From: JAPOUP01 sp965199865
Lineage (GTDB): Bacteria > Pseudomonadota > Alphaproteobacteria > Rhodobacterales > Rhodobacteraceae
Reading direction: 5' to 3'
Assembly: GCA_965199865.1 (NCBI GenBank)
Contig: CBDATU010000013.1
Location: 1-64,000 of the forward strand
Length of the DNA stretch: 64,000 nucleotides
Below, piece by piece: positions 27,943 through 36,951 of this stretch. Every line of letters begins with the position of its first letter. The first letter of the stretch is position 1. Made by a program: the position numbers and the translations under genes. The notes below the pieces were generated by a model. It was not told where the DNA came from and made no database searches. It saw only the letters and a list, made by a program, of their open reading frames with translations.

Positions 27943-30402
27943 TCATCCAGGTCTTGTCGGCAGGCGTGGGATCCATCGCAGGCGCAACGCGTTTGACAGA
28001 ACAAAGATACTCGATAGTGACATCGCGGCCGCCGCGAGCATTGGCGAGAGGGTTAGGCCGAATACGGGATGGAAAAGCCCTGCGGCTACCGGGATCAGGA
28101 GCGTGTTGTAGCCAAACGCCCAGAACAGGTTCTGGCGAATGTTGCGCATCGTGCGTCGGCTGATCTCTATGGCGGTCAGGACGCCGAGCAGGTTACCGGA
28201 CATCAACACAATGTCAGCTGATTCTATGGCAATGTCAGTTCCAGAGCCGATGGCAATTCCGACATCCGCTGTGGCGAGTGCCGGAGCGTCGTTGATGCCA
28301 TCTCCGACGAACGCAACCCGCCTACCGCCTTCGCGCAGTGCCTGCAGTGCCAGGACCTTTCCGTCCGGCAACACACCAGCGACGATTTGTTCGATGCCGA
28401 CCTGTGCCGCGACGGCATTTGCCGCAGCTGCACTGTCTCCGGTGACCATGGTGAGTTCCATGTCGAGCGCTCTCAATCCGGCGGTTGCCGCGGGCGTCGA
28501 ATCCTTGATCGGGTCGTTGACCGCAAACACTGCGGCTGCCTCACCGTCGATGGCAAGGAACGTCACTGTATGGCCGTTCTGGCCATAGGTCTCTCCCACA
28601 GCGCGCAGTGCGGTCGTGTCGATACCCTCCTGTTCAAGGAACCGTTCCGTGCCGATCGATATTCTGTGATCCTCAACCGTAGCGATAACGCCAAGACCTG
28701 GTTGGGGTTCGAACCGTGAAGCGGCTGGAAGGCTCAGCCCTTCGAGTTCGGCCGCCCGCACGATTGCCTTTGCAACCGGATGTTCCGACTCTCTTTCGAC
28801 CGCTGCAGCCAGACGTAGGGTTCCCGTGTGCTCGAAGTTATCGACTGGTGTCAGATCCACCAGATTTGGCCGCCCTTCGGTCAGGGTGCCCGTTTTGTCC
28901 ATTACAATGACTTCGGCATCGTGGAGGGTCTGTAGCGCGTCACCCTGGCGAAAGAGCACGCCCAGTTCTGCGGCGCGTCCAGTCCCAACCATGATTGAAG
29001 CCGGTGTGGCGATGCCCATCGCACAGGGACAGGCGATGATCAGAACGGATACACCCGCGACCAGCGCGGGTCCGAGCGCAGGATCAGGGCCGAATGCTAG
29101 CCAGGCCGCAACCGTCAGCACCGCGACCGCGATAACGGCGGGTACGAACCAGGCAGTGATGCGGTCGACAAGCGCCTGGACCGGAAGTTTCGCGGCCTGA
29201 GCCTGTTCCACCGAGGCAATGATCTGCGCCAGTACAGAGTCCCTACCGACCTCTGTTGCCTCAACTCTCAGCGTGCCGGCACCGTTCACCGTACCGCCGA
29301 TGACCAGATGGCCAGCGGATTTTTCAGCAGGTGACGGCTCTCCGGTAATCATGCTTTCGTCGACAAACGATCTGCCTGAAATCACCTTGCCATCGGCCGG
29401 GACCCGCTCCCCTGGCCTGATCACGGTCAGGTCGCCCTTCATGATCTCGTCAATGGGACGCTCCGCGATTGCTCCATTGCGCTCGACGCGAGCCGTCCTC
29501 GGCTGAAGGCCGATCAGGCTTTGGATCGCCTTGCCGGTTCGCCCTCTGGCCTGTGCTTCCAGCCAGCGACCGAACAGGATCAGGGTAACGATGACGGCCG
29601 CCGACTCGAAATAGACATTGTCGGTGCCCGGAGGCAGATTCTGGGGCGCAAAGGTTGCAACCACCGAATAGCAATAGGCGGCCGAGGTTCCGAGAGCGAC
29701 GAGAGAATCCATATCGGGCGCGGCTCGGAACAGCGCTGGAAAGCCTCGGGTGAAGAAACGAAGGCCAGGGCCAAACAGCACGAATGTGGTAAGTGCGAAC
29801 TGCAGGTAACGGCTCTGCTGCAGGCCGATGGTTTCAGAAACAAATCCGTGTAGGCTGGGGATAAGGTGCCCGCCCATCTCAAGGGCGAAAACCGGCAGGG
29901 TCAGTAAGGCGGCAAGCAGTGCGGTTCGGCCGAGACCAAGGCTGTCCCGGGTGCCGCGGTTACCGGCTTCGGAGGCGGAATGGCCGACACTCGCAGGATA
30001 TCCGAGTTCCGTGACCGTCCGCGCCAGAGCTGCCGGTGTGGTTGCACCGCAGAAGTAACGCACATGGGCTGTCCCCTTGGCGAGGTTGACTGTTGCCTCA
30101 AGAATACCCGGCAATCCGATCAGGGAACGCTCGATGCGATGAATGCAGGAGGCGCAGTGCATGTCCCTGATGCGGATGGTTGTCTGAGTGATTTTGGGTG
30201 GGTATCCCAGTTTTTCCAAGGCTATGGAGGCTGCGTGGGGAGCTGTGTCGCCGTGGTATTCGAACTGCACTGATCCGGTAGCCAGGTTGGCTGTCGCATG
30301 GGAAATTCCTGGCACGGTGGCGAGTGCCTGCTCAACACCATTGACGCATGATGCGCAGTGCATATGGCTGAGTTCAAGTGACAGTCTGTGGGTATCGGTC
30401 AC
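27943..30402 (-). CDS. copA: Copper-type P1B ATPase with two HMA domains
   Basis: This heavy-metal translocating ATPase has 819 residues. Two N-terminal metal-binding HMA domains each carry MHCASC (Cys16/Cys19 and Cys83/Cys86). Membrane segments follow, then TGEP (353-356) in the actuator domain, the transmembrane CPC motif (458-460), the phosphorylation motif DKTGT with Asp502, an HP locus (SEHPVAKAIV) and GDGINDAPAL. CPC with CASC sites places it in the Cu+/Ag+ exporter group. No copper chaperone or regulator gene is adjacent. It is full length and undamaged, unlike most of its neighbours. Confidence 0.95.
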   Translation of the reverse strand: MTDTHRLSLELSHMHCASCVNGVEQALATVPGISHATANLATGSVQFEYHGDTAPHAASIALEKLGYPPKITQTTIRIRDMHCASCIHRIERSLIGLPGILEATVNLAKGTAHVRYFCGATTPAALARTVTELGYPASVGHSASEAGNRGTRDSLGLGRTALLAALLTLPVFALEMGGHLIPSLHGFVSETIGLQQSRYLQFALTTFVLFGPGLRFFTRGFPALFRAAPDMDSLVALGTSAAYCYSVVATFAPQNLPPGTDNVYFESAAVIVTLILFGRWLEAQARGRTGKAIQSLIGLQPRTARVERNGAIAERPIDEIMKGDLTVIRPGERVPADGKVISGRSFVDESMITGEPSPAEKSAGHLVIGGTVNGAGTLRVEATEVGRDSVLAQIIASVEQAQAAKLPVQALVDRITAWFVPAVIAVAVLTVAAWLAFGPDPALGPALVAGVSVLIIACPCAMGIATPASIMVGTGRAAELGVLFRQGDALQTLHDAEVIVMDKTGTLTEGRPNLVDLTPVDNFEHTGTLRLAAAVERESEHPVAKAIVRAAELEGLSLPAASRFEPQPGLGVIATVEDHRISIGTERFLEQEGIDTTALRAVGETYGQNGHTVTFLAIDGEAAAVFAVNDPIKDSTPAATAGLRALDMELTMVTGDSAAAANAVAAQVGIEQIVAGVLPDGKVLALQALREGGRRVAFVGDGINDAPALATADVGIAIGSGTDIAIESADIVLMSGNLLGVLTAIEISRRTMRNIRQNLFWAFGYNTLLIPVAAGLFHPVFGLTLSPMLAAAAMSLSSIFVLSNALRLRWIPRLPTRPG

Positions 30403-30649
30403 TGCGGCAAACCTTCGAGGCCATGGTTTGGATGAACGGACGATGATTCAGGAGACATTTGGTTAGGAGCCTGCGCTGCGGTCACAAATCGAAATTACGA
30501 TCAACAGAACCCGTTGAGATTTGCAGGACGGGGTGGGTTTGACAAGCCGCGAATGCGGAATGAAGGAGTCGTCATGTCCGGAGCGATACCCGGGTAATGT
30601 TCTACCGAATTCGGGAGATCCCCAATGGGACAGAGAGCGCCTGGCATGC

Positions 30650-31194
30650 GCTACCGTGAAGTTGCACTCTCCCCGGGTTGCTCAAGCGCTTTGCGAGCGT
30701 TGTGTGACTGTACAATGGGTTGTGGAGACCCGCTGGCTGAATGGCACGCACTGTCCAAAGTGCGGCCCCCTCGACGTTCAGGGTCCTCCGGTGCGGAAGT
30801 CGCAGCCCTACCGTCGTCTTGACTGCCGCAGGGACTTCTCGATCAGGACTGGCAGGCTTACGCAGGGCGCGGACCTCGGTCTCCAGGTATTTGTGCTCGC
30901 CATCCTTCTGGTCAACGCGAGCCTCGGGACGTCTCAGGTATGAAACTGCATCAAGGCCTGAGCGTCACAAAGGAGACGGCGTGGCGTCTGGCCCACCACT
31001 TCAGGGAGGCACGTGGGAACGATTGCGCCCCATCCACCAGGATCCTCCAAGTGAAACTCACGCAATGGCTGGGGGAGGCCATGAGCGATGGATGGGTCGA
31101 GCGATGGTCGATACAAGGATGGGTGGTGGTAGACACCCGGAAGCGCATCATGAGACGAATGTCACGATCGGCTGCGGCGAGGTCGGGAGGCTGA
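30650..31194 (+). pseudogene. IS1595-family transposase relic
   Basis: The first frame has WLNGTHCPKCG, a zinc finger second pair reading CRRDFSIRTG, and LAILLVNASLG. The second frame continues with MKLHQGLSVTKETAWRLAHHFRE. Both match the N-terminal third of IS1595 transposases (HTH and zinc-ribbon part). The frame changes near 30940. The catalytic part appears only as decayed fragments such as MVDTRMGG. No terminal repeats were found. Confidence 0.8.
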
Positions 31195-31198
31195 AGCC

Positions 31199-31933
31199 CT
31201 ACAGGGACCGGGTTTTGTGGTTCCATCCGTACAGCGCAGAACTAGCCATTCCTCGCTTGCGGTACTCGGATGGTATGCGGCGACCGACATACTCACGGGT
31301 AAAGTCGTCGGTCACTTCGTGGCCCGAGAACTCTATCTTACCACTATCTATAGGTGACCGTCGCCACTCCTCGACCTTGAACACCCCCTTGCAAATCTGT
31401 TTGATCACCGCGATCACATAATCGGCCTGCCTCGCCTTATCGAGCGATATCTTCCAGTGGCTGCGAGTCGCCTCGTAAAGGCCACCTGCTTTTTTAACTT
31501 GTTTCTCGCTTGTCTTTAAATACAATAACTTATGTCCCGGCAATGGAGCTAGCTCCTTCGGGGCATACCTACGCTCCAACTCCAAGGCGTTCATTGGTCC
31601 GCGCTTGGCACCTTGACCGCTTGCCTTGTTCGTCAGACCCGGGATCGCGTCAATCAGAGCCGCCTCAACCTCTACTGCTTCCTCTTCCTTCATCCCGTGG
31701 CGATGCACAACATGGGTTACCTCCAGCCCGGCGCGCCTTATGTCCCGAATGGTTTCCAGCTTGGCGGTTCTGGCGGTCTCTTCCTTTCCGAGCTTTAGCT
31801 GGTCGTTGACATGGGCGAATAGGCGGTCACCTTGGCCTTTGCCGACGTAGAACGTGTGCCCGTTCCTCGGGTCGATGAGCCGGTAGACGTAGTGACGGAG
31901 CTTCTCGGCAACCCCAGGTGAAAATGACTTCAT
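31199..31933 (-). CDS. GIY-YIG nuclease-domain protein
   Basis: The 244-residue protein opens with the GIY-YIG core: HYVYRLIDPRNGHTFYVGKG at about 14-33, then GDRLFAH with the conserved Arg, and a downstream Glu in the EEEAVEVEAALIDA helix. The order resembles the LEM3-like subclass. The C-terminal half (GHKLLYLKTSEKQ, RSHWKISLDKARQADYVIAVI) is a separate domain that I cannot name. ATG 31933 is chosen because GGGAGG precedes it. It lies between IS relics without operon partners. It could be a selfish or defence nuclease, but no target is evident. Confidence 0.72.
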   Translation of the reverse strand: MKSFSPGVAEKLRHYVYRLIDPRNGHTFYVGKGQGDRLFAHVNDQLKLGKEETARTAKLETIRDIRRAGLEVTHVVHRHGMKEEEAVEVEAALIDAIPGLTNKASGQGAKRGPMNALELERRYAPKELAPLPGHKLLYLKTSEKQVKKAGGLYEATRSHWKISLDKARQADYVIAVIKQICKGVFKVEEWRRSPIDSGKIEFSGHEVTDDFTREYVGRRIPSEYRKRGMASSALYGWNHKTRSL

Positions 31934-32419
31934 GCCCGCCTCCCGGTCAATGTCCGCAACCCGACTGGTGTCGGGTCGCTGCAAACGTCACGAGAGGCGT
32001 GAAGCCATAACTGATCACCGGGCCACGATGACCAGTCGAGTCCGGTTCCAGGAGTGTTCCATTCAGCGGAGACCGGCTCAGCGGGTGCCGCCTGTACGGT
32101 TGCCAGAGGAAGGGTAGGTGACGGGAGGGGGGTGGTCAAGCTGATGGAAAGCAGCGCAAAAGGATTGAGGTGACTTCGTTCTCGTGAATCATTGAGGTAA
32201 CACTGGCGGTTTACCAACCATGTCGAGTTGCGGGGCGGAGAAGGGGTAATTGGCGAAATGAACGGTGACCCGCTGGAAGGCGTGAGGTCGGAAACGGGAC
32301 GGCCATTCCAGAACCAGATACTTTTCATCCCCGACATGCTTGGGAAAGTCGTATGCGTGATCATGCAAGGGCCGCCAGAGCGGGGCTGGAGGTACCTAAA
32401 CCGGAAGCACTGACCCGCT
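31934..32419. other. Gap upstream of the GIY-YIG gene
   Basis: No complete gene is seen. On the minus strand one frame (about 32360 to 32200) reads as a coherent peptide with DFPKHVGDEKYLVLEWPSRF, which may be a gene fragment that I cannot assign. Confidence 0.35.
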
Positions 32420-32590
32420 TCACGGGTAAGGTCGCAAATAGTCTCCCATACCTGCTGCGCTCATCTGGCAGATGATTCGGCCCATCGGCGCAACATAACG
32501 GCGCTGCGCTTCGACGTGGAACGGAGACAGCCTTTTCCAAAGCATGTAAATCTGGCAACGTTGGTCACGGGTCAGGTGGTGATTTCCCGA
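32420..32590 (-). pseudogene. Probable IS30-family transposase N-terminal relic
   Basis: A leftward frame contains GNHHLTRDQRCQIYMLWKR, close to the opening of IS30 transposases (HLT..ERCQI..L.K.GLSQ). The following bases read as a degraded HTH with ICQMS in place of ISREIS. The rest of the element is not visible. Confidence 0.45.
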
Positions 32591-32725
32591 TCGGATGACG
32601 GTCTCGCATTTGCGTCTGGGAATTTCGTTGCTGCCTAACCGATTGGAGGCATCCTGTTCCGCTGGAATCGGGATCACCCATAACGGCAGATGCTGCGCTT
32701 CAGAGTGGAGTGAAAGGAGAGGAAA

Positions 32726-34354
32726 ATGGCGCTTTCGGTTGCGGAACTCGCAGTAGAATCACTGGTCGCGAACGGTATCGACAGCATTTTCTGTCTTCCC
32801 GGTCTGCAGCTTGATCCGTTTCTTGACAGGGTATTTGATCGCCAGGACAGGCTCCGGGCGGTTCAGACGCGCCACGAGCAGGGCGCGGCATATATGGCTA
32901 CCGGAGCCGCTCTGGCAACCGGTAAATCGCAGGCTTATGTGGTCGTGGCCGGGTCGGGATTTCTGAACTCCTCAGCGGGGCTATCGACTGCGCTGTCCGT
33001 GAACGCCCGAATCATGGCGTTGGTGGGCGACATTCCATCAGCCGCGCAGGGCAGGGGATTTGGTGTCCTGCACGAAATCCCGGACCTACCGGGGATAATG
33101 GAGAGACTGACGAAGGCCACGTTTCAGGTGAGCGACGGGGAAACGGCGGCCTGTACCGTCGGTTCGGCATGGCGGGCACTCGTCTCGGGAGCGCCTGGTC
33201 CTGTCGGATTATCCGTTCCGATGGATCTGTGGAATGCGGATACGGGAATTCAGGCGGTTGCCGCTGCGAATCGCGAACCGGAGCGGCAGGTGGATTCCGA
33301 TGCGGTTTCAGAGGTAGCTAAACTCATTAGGGCGGCGAGGGCGCCCCTAATCGTCGTAGGGAGCGGTGCGCTGGACGTCCCTGCGGAAGTTACACGCCTG
33401 TCGGAAGCCGCAGGAGCGCCGGTCGTGGCATTTCGCAATGGTCATGGAGTGGTTTCGGCCGAGAATCCGATGCTTATCACGATGCCTGTGGCCCATACAC
33501 TCTGGCCCAAGGTGGATCTGGTGATCGGACTTGGCACGCGACTTCAGTCGCAGCTTCAGGGCTGGGGCGTCGATGATGACCTGAAGATCGTTCATGTTAC
33601 TCTTGATGCCAGGGAACTGGGTCGCATTGTTGAGCCAACGGTCGGAATCCAGGCAGATTTGACAGATGTTCTACCTTTGCTGCTGTCGGAGCTAGAGGGT
33701 GGGGAGGTACCGAATCCGGAATGGCGTGAGACGGTATTGTCCGAGAAGGTCCGTGTTGGCAGAAAGGTCGAGGACAGGCTCGACGCCCAGCTTCAATGGC
33801 TTGCCGCGTTTCGGGCGGAGCTGCCGCGTGACGGCATTCTCGTCGATGAAATCACTCAGATGGGTTACGTTGGCCGGTTCGGATATCCTGTCTACCAGCC
33901 GCGCACGCTAATCACGCCAGGATACCAGGCGACACTGGGTTATGGTTACGCCACTGCCCTTGGTGCTGCCTATGCCCGAAGTGACGTGCCGGTAGTGAAC
34001 TTCTGCGGTGACGGAGGTGCCCTCTTTACGCTGAACGAGATAGCTACGGGTGTTCTGCATGGAATTCCGCTCACGACCGTGATTTTTGCGGATGGTCATT
34101 ATGGTAATGTCCGGGGATTGCAGCGTGACCTTTACCAGGGACGGTATATCGCCAGCGATCTCTCAAATCCTGATTTCGTGAAATACGCGGAGGCGTTCGG
34201 AGCTCAGGGCCTGCGGGCGGAAACTCCGGACGAGCTGCGTCTTCGGTTGAGGGAAGGCATGCGTCATGCAGGGCCGACCGTCATCGAGGTTCCTGTGGGG
34301 GAATTCAACAGTCCCTGGGAGTTCATACTGTTGCCAAGGAACCGGGGTCTGTGA
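32726..34354 (+). CDS. Thiamine-diphosphate-dependent enzyme (acetolactate synthase-like)
   Basis: This 542-residue protein has the three-domain layout of the pyruvate-oxidase/acetolactate-synthase superfamily. The PYR domain has the cofactor-activating Glu51 in RHEQGAAYMATG. The middle domain has LIVVGSGAL and LVIGLGTRLQSQ, and the PP domain has the ThDP/Mg motif GDGGALFTLNEI (Gly428-Asp429-Gly430) ending in ADGHYGN. All key residues are present. The substrate is unknown. Such orphan members include oxalyl-CoA, phenylglyoxylate or sulfoacetaldehyde enzymes. GGAGAGGAAA precedes the start. No transporter or regulator is adjacent, and its neighbours are relics. Confidence 0.88.
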   Translation: MALSVAELAVESLVANGIDSIFCLPGLQLDPFLDRVFDRQDRLRAVQTRHEQGAAYMATGAALATGKSQAYVVVAGSGFLNSSAGLSTALSVNARIMALVGDIPSAAQGRGFGVLHEIPDLPGIMERLTKATFQVSDGETAACTVGSAWRALVSGAPGPVGLSVPMDLWNADTGIQAVAAANREPERQVDSDAVSEVAKLIRAARAPLIVVGSGALDVPAEVTRLSEAAGAPVVAFRNGHGVVSAENPMLITMPVAHTLWPKVDLVIGLGTRLQSQLQGWGVDDDLKIVHVTLDARELGRIVEPTVGIQADLTDVLPLLLSELEGGEVPNPEWRETVLSEKVRVGRKVEDRLDAQLQWLAAFRAELPRDGILVDEITQMGYVGRFGYPVYQPRTLITPGYQATLGYGYATALGAAYARSDVPVVNFCGDGGALFTLNEIATGVLHGIPLTTVIFADGHYGNVRGLQRDLYQGRYIASDLSNPDFVKYAEAFGAQGLRAETPDELRLRLREGMRHAGPTVIEVPVGEFNSPWEFILLPRNRGL

Positions 34355-34699
34355 CGGTGGTTCGTGGGGCGCGGTTCTTTCGGGAACCAATGTCCGCTCG
34401 GCGGTCGTTCCTGATCGGAATCGACTTCTGAATGTCCAGTTCAGAGCGGCGGTGATTTAGGTCGGCGGATGGAACCCAGCCCGGAGAGTGATGTCTCTGG
34501 CATACTATTGATGGGCAGGCCGATGTACTCGTCCTTGCTGTCGGCTTCGGTGGTAAAGCGTCCTGAATCCCGTGCAACGCTTTCTGAATGCCCGTCATAA
34601 GCCTTTGCACATGTTGGGCGCTTCGTTCGCAGAACCATGTGTGGAGGACGGAGAGACTGATCATGCGCAGTCTCAGCGATGTTGCCATCAGGCCGGTGA
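34355..34699. other. Gap between ThDP enzyme and SDR relic
   Basis: I see no gene, repeat or hairpin of note in these 345 bp. Confidence 0.4.
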
Positions 34700-35238
34700 T
34701 CACGGCCGATCCGACCAGGGCTCCAGTTGGCCGATCACGGTTACCTTCTCATCAGAGAATTACGCCTTTTCGACGCCTTCGGAGATATCCTGATTGGTCA
34801 GCCATCGAGCCTTGGCTGGCCAGCGTTTGACAAAGCCGAGAATGGCATAGGAGATGCGAAGATTCGGGTTGATGCGTTCATACGGGATTCGACATCGGAT
34901 TGGTGCCCCGGAACATTTGTGCAACTTCCCAGAACGGCCAGATACCTGTGTCGTGCGAATCCTGCCAGGATATACGGAGTGTCCCTGCTCTGCTCTTCGT
35001 GAACCCAGCCGATGATGCAGTCAATCTCACCATCCATGGCGCATTGCCCGTTCAGGCGCGCTTCGAGTGCCGGATGGTCGCGATAGTCCGTGTAAATCGG
35101 TTCAGCCGCCGCATTTGACCTGTGCGGGAAGCTGCGCCTGATCCTGGAGGAGCTCCGGCAGAGCACAAAGACGGAATGTCCTGAACGCGCAAGGCTGTGG
35201 CAAAGTCCCGAAAGCATGCCTGACCCGCCAACAACCAT
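34700..35238 (-). pseudogene. Short Rossmann-fold (SDR-like) protein, frameshift plus stop
   Basis: The first frame reads MVVGGSGMLSGLCHSLARSG, a nucleotide-binding Rossmann start, and YRDHPALEARL. After about 34900 homology moves to another frame with NPNLRISYAILGFV and ARWLTNQDISEGVEKA. A TAA at 34760-34762 then interrupts, and the frame continues IGQLEPWSDRP to TGA 34700. The reconstructed protein of about 180 residues matches a small family of bacterial 'short-chain dehydrogenase' proteins. Two separate lesions make genuine decay likely. The original start may lie a few codons upstream, near an AAGGAGG. Confidence 0.72.
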
Positions 35239-35462
35239 TACGCGCGCGATTCGATGCGTCAGTCCTCCTTGGCGGGGTCACAATGTTCCCTCAGAACCGC
35301 TGCGAACTGGACAGGTTCCAATGTCAGTCGGGGATGCGCAGACGAAACGGGTCATGCACAACCGACGGGAGCCATCCGCGTGGTGTCTGTAGAAGTGGTG
35401 GTCTGAAAAAGGCGGGCGACATCTTTCATGCCCGTCGTGGTTGCCTGTCTGCACTGGCTGGT

Positions 35463-35537
35463 TGGCTCCGGCGGTAGGGATCGAACCTACGACCAATTGA
35501 TTAACAGTCAACTGCTCTACCGCTGAGCTACGCCGGA
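35463..35537 (-). tRNA. tRNA-Asn (GTT)
   Basis: A 75-nt cloverleaf including an encoded CCA. The acceptor stem TCCGGCG pairs with CGCCGGA, the D-arm is AGCTCAGCGGTAGAGC, the anticodon loop CTGTTAA gives anticodon GTT, and the T-arm carries GGTTCGATCC. Confidence 0.95.
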
Positions 35538-36171
35538 ACACCAGCCAGAGATATAGCGATGCCAGGTGAAGTGTCCAGAAAATTCTTTGGACCTGCGACG
35601 GAAATTCACTCCTGCCACTTTCCAACCATCATTGCGGGTGGCCTGAATCGCGCTGATCGCAGAACTCCCATTCGTTGGGATGCGGCCTGCACGCGTCACA
35701 GTTGATGGAGTGCCGAGACAGGACTGAGGATAATGCTTGACGGATTCGCGTTCCGGTCTTCCTGTGCTAAAGGCCTGTCTGACTTCATGAATGTCTGACA
35801 GGCTGATGTAAGGCAGTCCAATGTGTGCATGGCATCCGCGCGAAAGATCCACAACCGCTGCCAAAGTGATCCGGTGACCGAATGGCATCGGCGCGGGGCG
35901 TATTGACTCTCGCAGTATGGTGTGGACGCTCAGGAGGGTGTTAGCGAAAGCGTCGGGGACACCGCCCATGTCGGAAACGTTCTGCGGTGTTGCGCCGATC
36001 TCAGCCCGAGCCATGTCGTCCCTGGTATGGATGATGGCACGCGAAGGCTCTTGAAATTCATCTCGGAGTTTGGGTGTGTTGGTGAAGTGGTCCTAATGGG
36101 CCGGGTGTTGCTGGAAGGAGGGGTAAGCACGGCTACCTTCGCAACAGAATGTGGTTTTGAACAGAATTGGC
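35538..36171. other. Non-coding gap
   Basis: This 634-bp region upstream of tRNA-Asn and downstream of the TauE/SafE gene has no frame that I recognise. The tRNA promoter should lie just above 35538. Confidence 0.4.
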
Positions 36172-36918
36172 TCAGGAAACCACACCTTTCCGGATCAGAT
36201 TCAGCCCTAGGATCAGAAAGGCGAACAAGAACCAACGTTGAAAACGTGCGTCACCAAGGCTTTCCCGAAGACGCTCTCCCGGGCGCATTCCAAGAAACAC
36301 TGGAATGGTGAGAAAGAGTGATTGCACAGCGACCTCAATTGTCAGATCGCCGGAAAAGATCAGCCCAATTCCCATGGATAGGGACAGGATGAAGAAGAAC
36401 ACTCCGATTGTCTGAATGAATTCGGTGGCAGGTAATTTCAGGGAACAGAGATAGACCAGCATTGGCGGACCCCAGATGCCACTTATGCCGCCGAGTAATC
36501 CGCTGGCCAGCGCGGACAGGACCTGCACAGGGCGTATCCACCGAGATGAAATCGGCGGAATCCGATCGACCAGCGAGGTCAAGGCGAAAAGCGCCATTGC
36601 AAATCCGATGAGAATGAGCAGCGTAGAGGTTGGGATGTCACTCGCGAAGAACGCCGAAGCGGCGATCGTCAGAGAAGATATGGGAAGAAACCAAAGGTGC
36701 TTCCTTAGGATCGCAGCGACATCTCCGCCACGCACGGCCTGGCGTGCATTGCTGGCGACGATTGGGATCATGATCAGGGAAACGGTGTACCGCGGATCGT
36801 AGACGAAGGTCAGGGCGGCAAGTAGAATTGGTGGGATGCCGATACCGACCAATCCTTTCACAAACCCGGCAAGACAGAACAGGCAGAAAAGGAGGACAAG
36901 TTCCGACAAATCGGTCAC
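36172..36918 (-). CDS. TauE/SafE-family membrane transporter
   Basis: The 248-residue membrane protein has eight or so hydrophobic segments and the two family repeats: AGFVKGLVGIGIPPILLAAL in the first half and GLLGGISGIWGPPMLVYL in the second. Members export sulfite, sulfoacetate or other organic anions or are of unknown function. It is followed on the same strand by nothing and preceded at 33 bp by the metallophosphoesterase gene, so it probably closes the leftward tct operon. An exporter next to a sulfatase-type locus could remove sulfite or sulfate-derived anions, by inference. Confidence 0.88.
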   Translation of the reverse strand: MTDLSELVLLFCLFCLAGFVKGLVGIGIPPILLAALTFVYDPRYTVSLIMIPIVASNARQAVRGGDVAAILRKHLWFLPISSLTIAASAFFASDIPTSTLLILIGFAMALFALTSLVDRIPPISSRWIRPVQVLSALASGLLGGISGIWGPPMLVYLCSLKLPATEFIQTIGVFFFILSLSMGIGLIFSGDLTIEVAVQSLFLTIPVFLGMRPGERLRESLGDARFQRWFLFAFLILGLNLIRKGVVS

Positions 36919-36951
36919 GGATCATCCTGCGCGTTGCGCACCGAAAGAACC

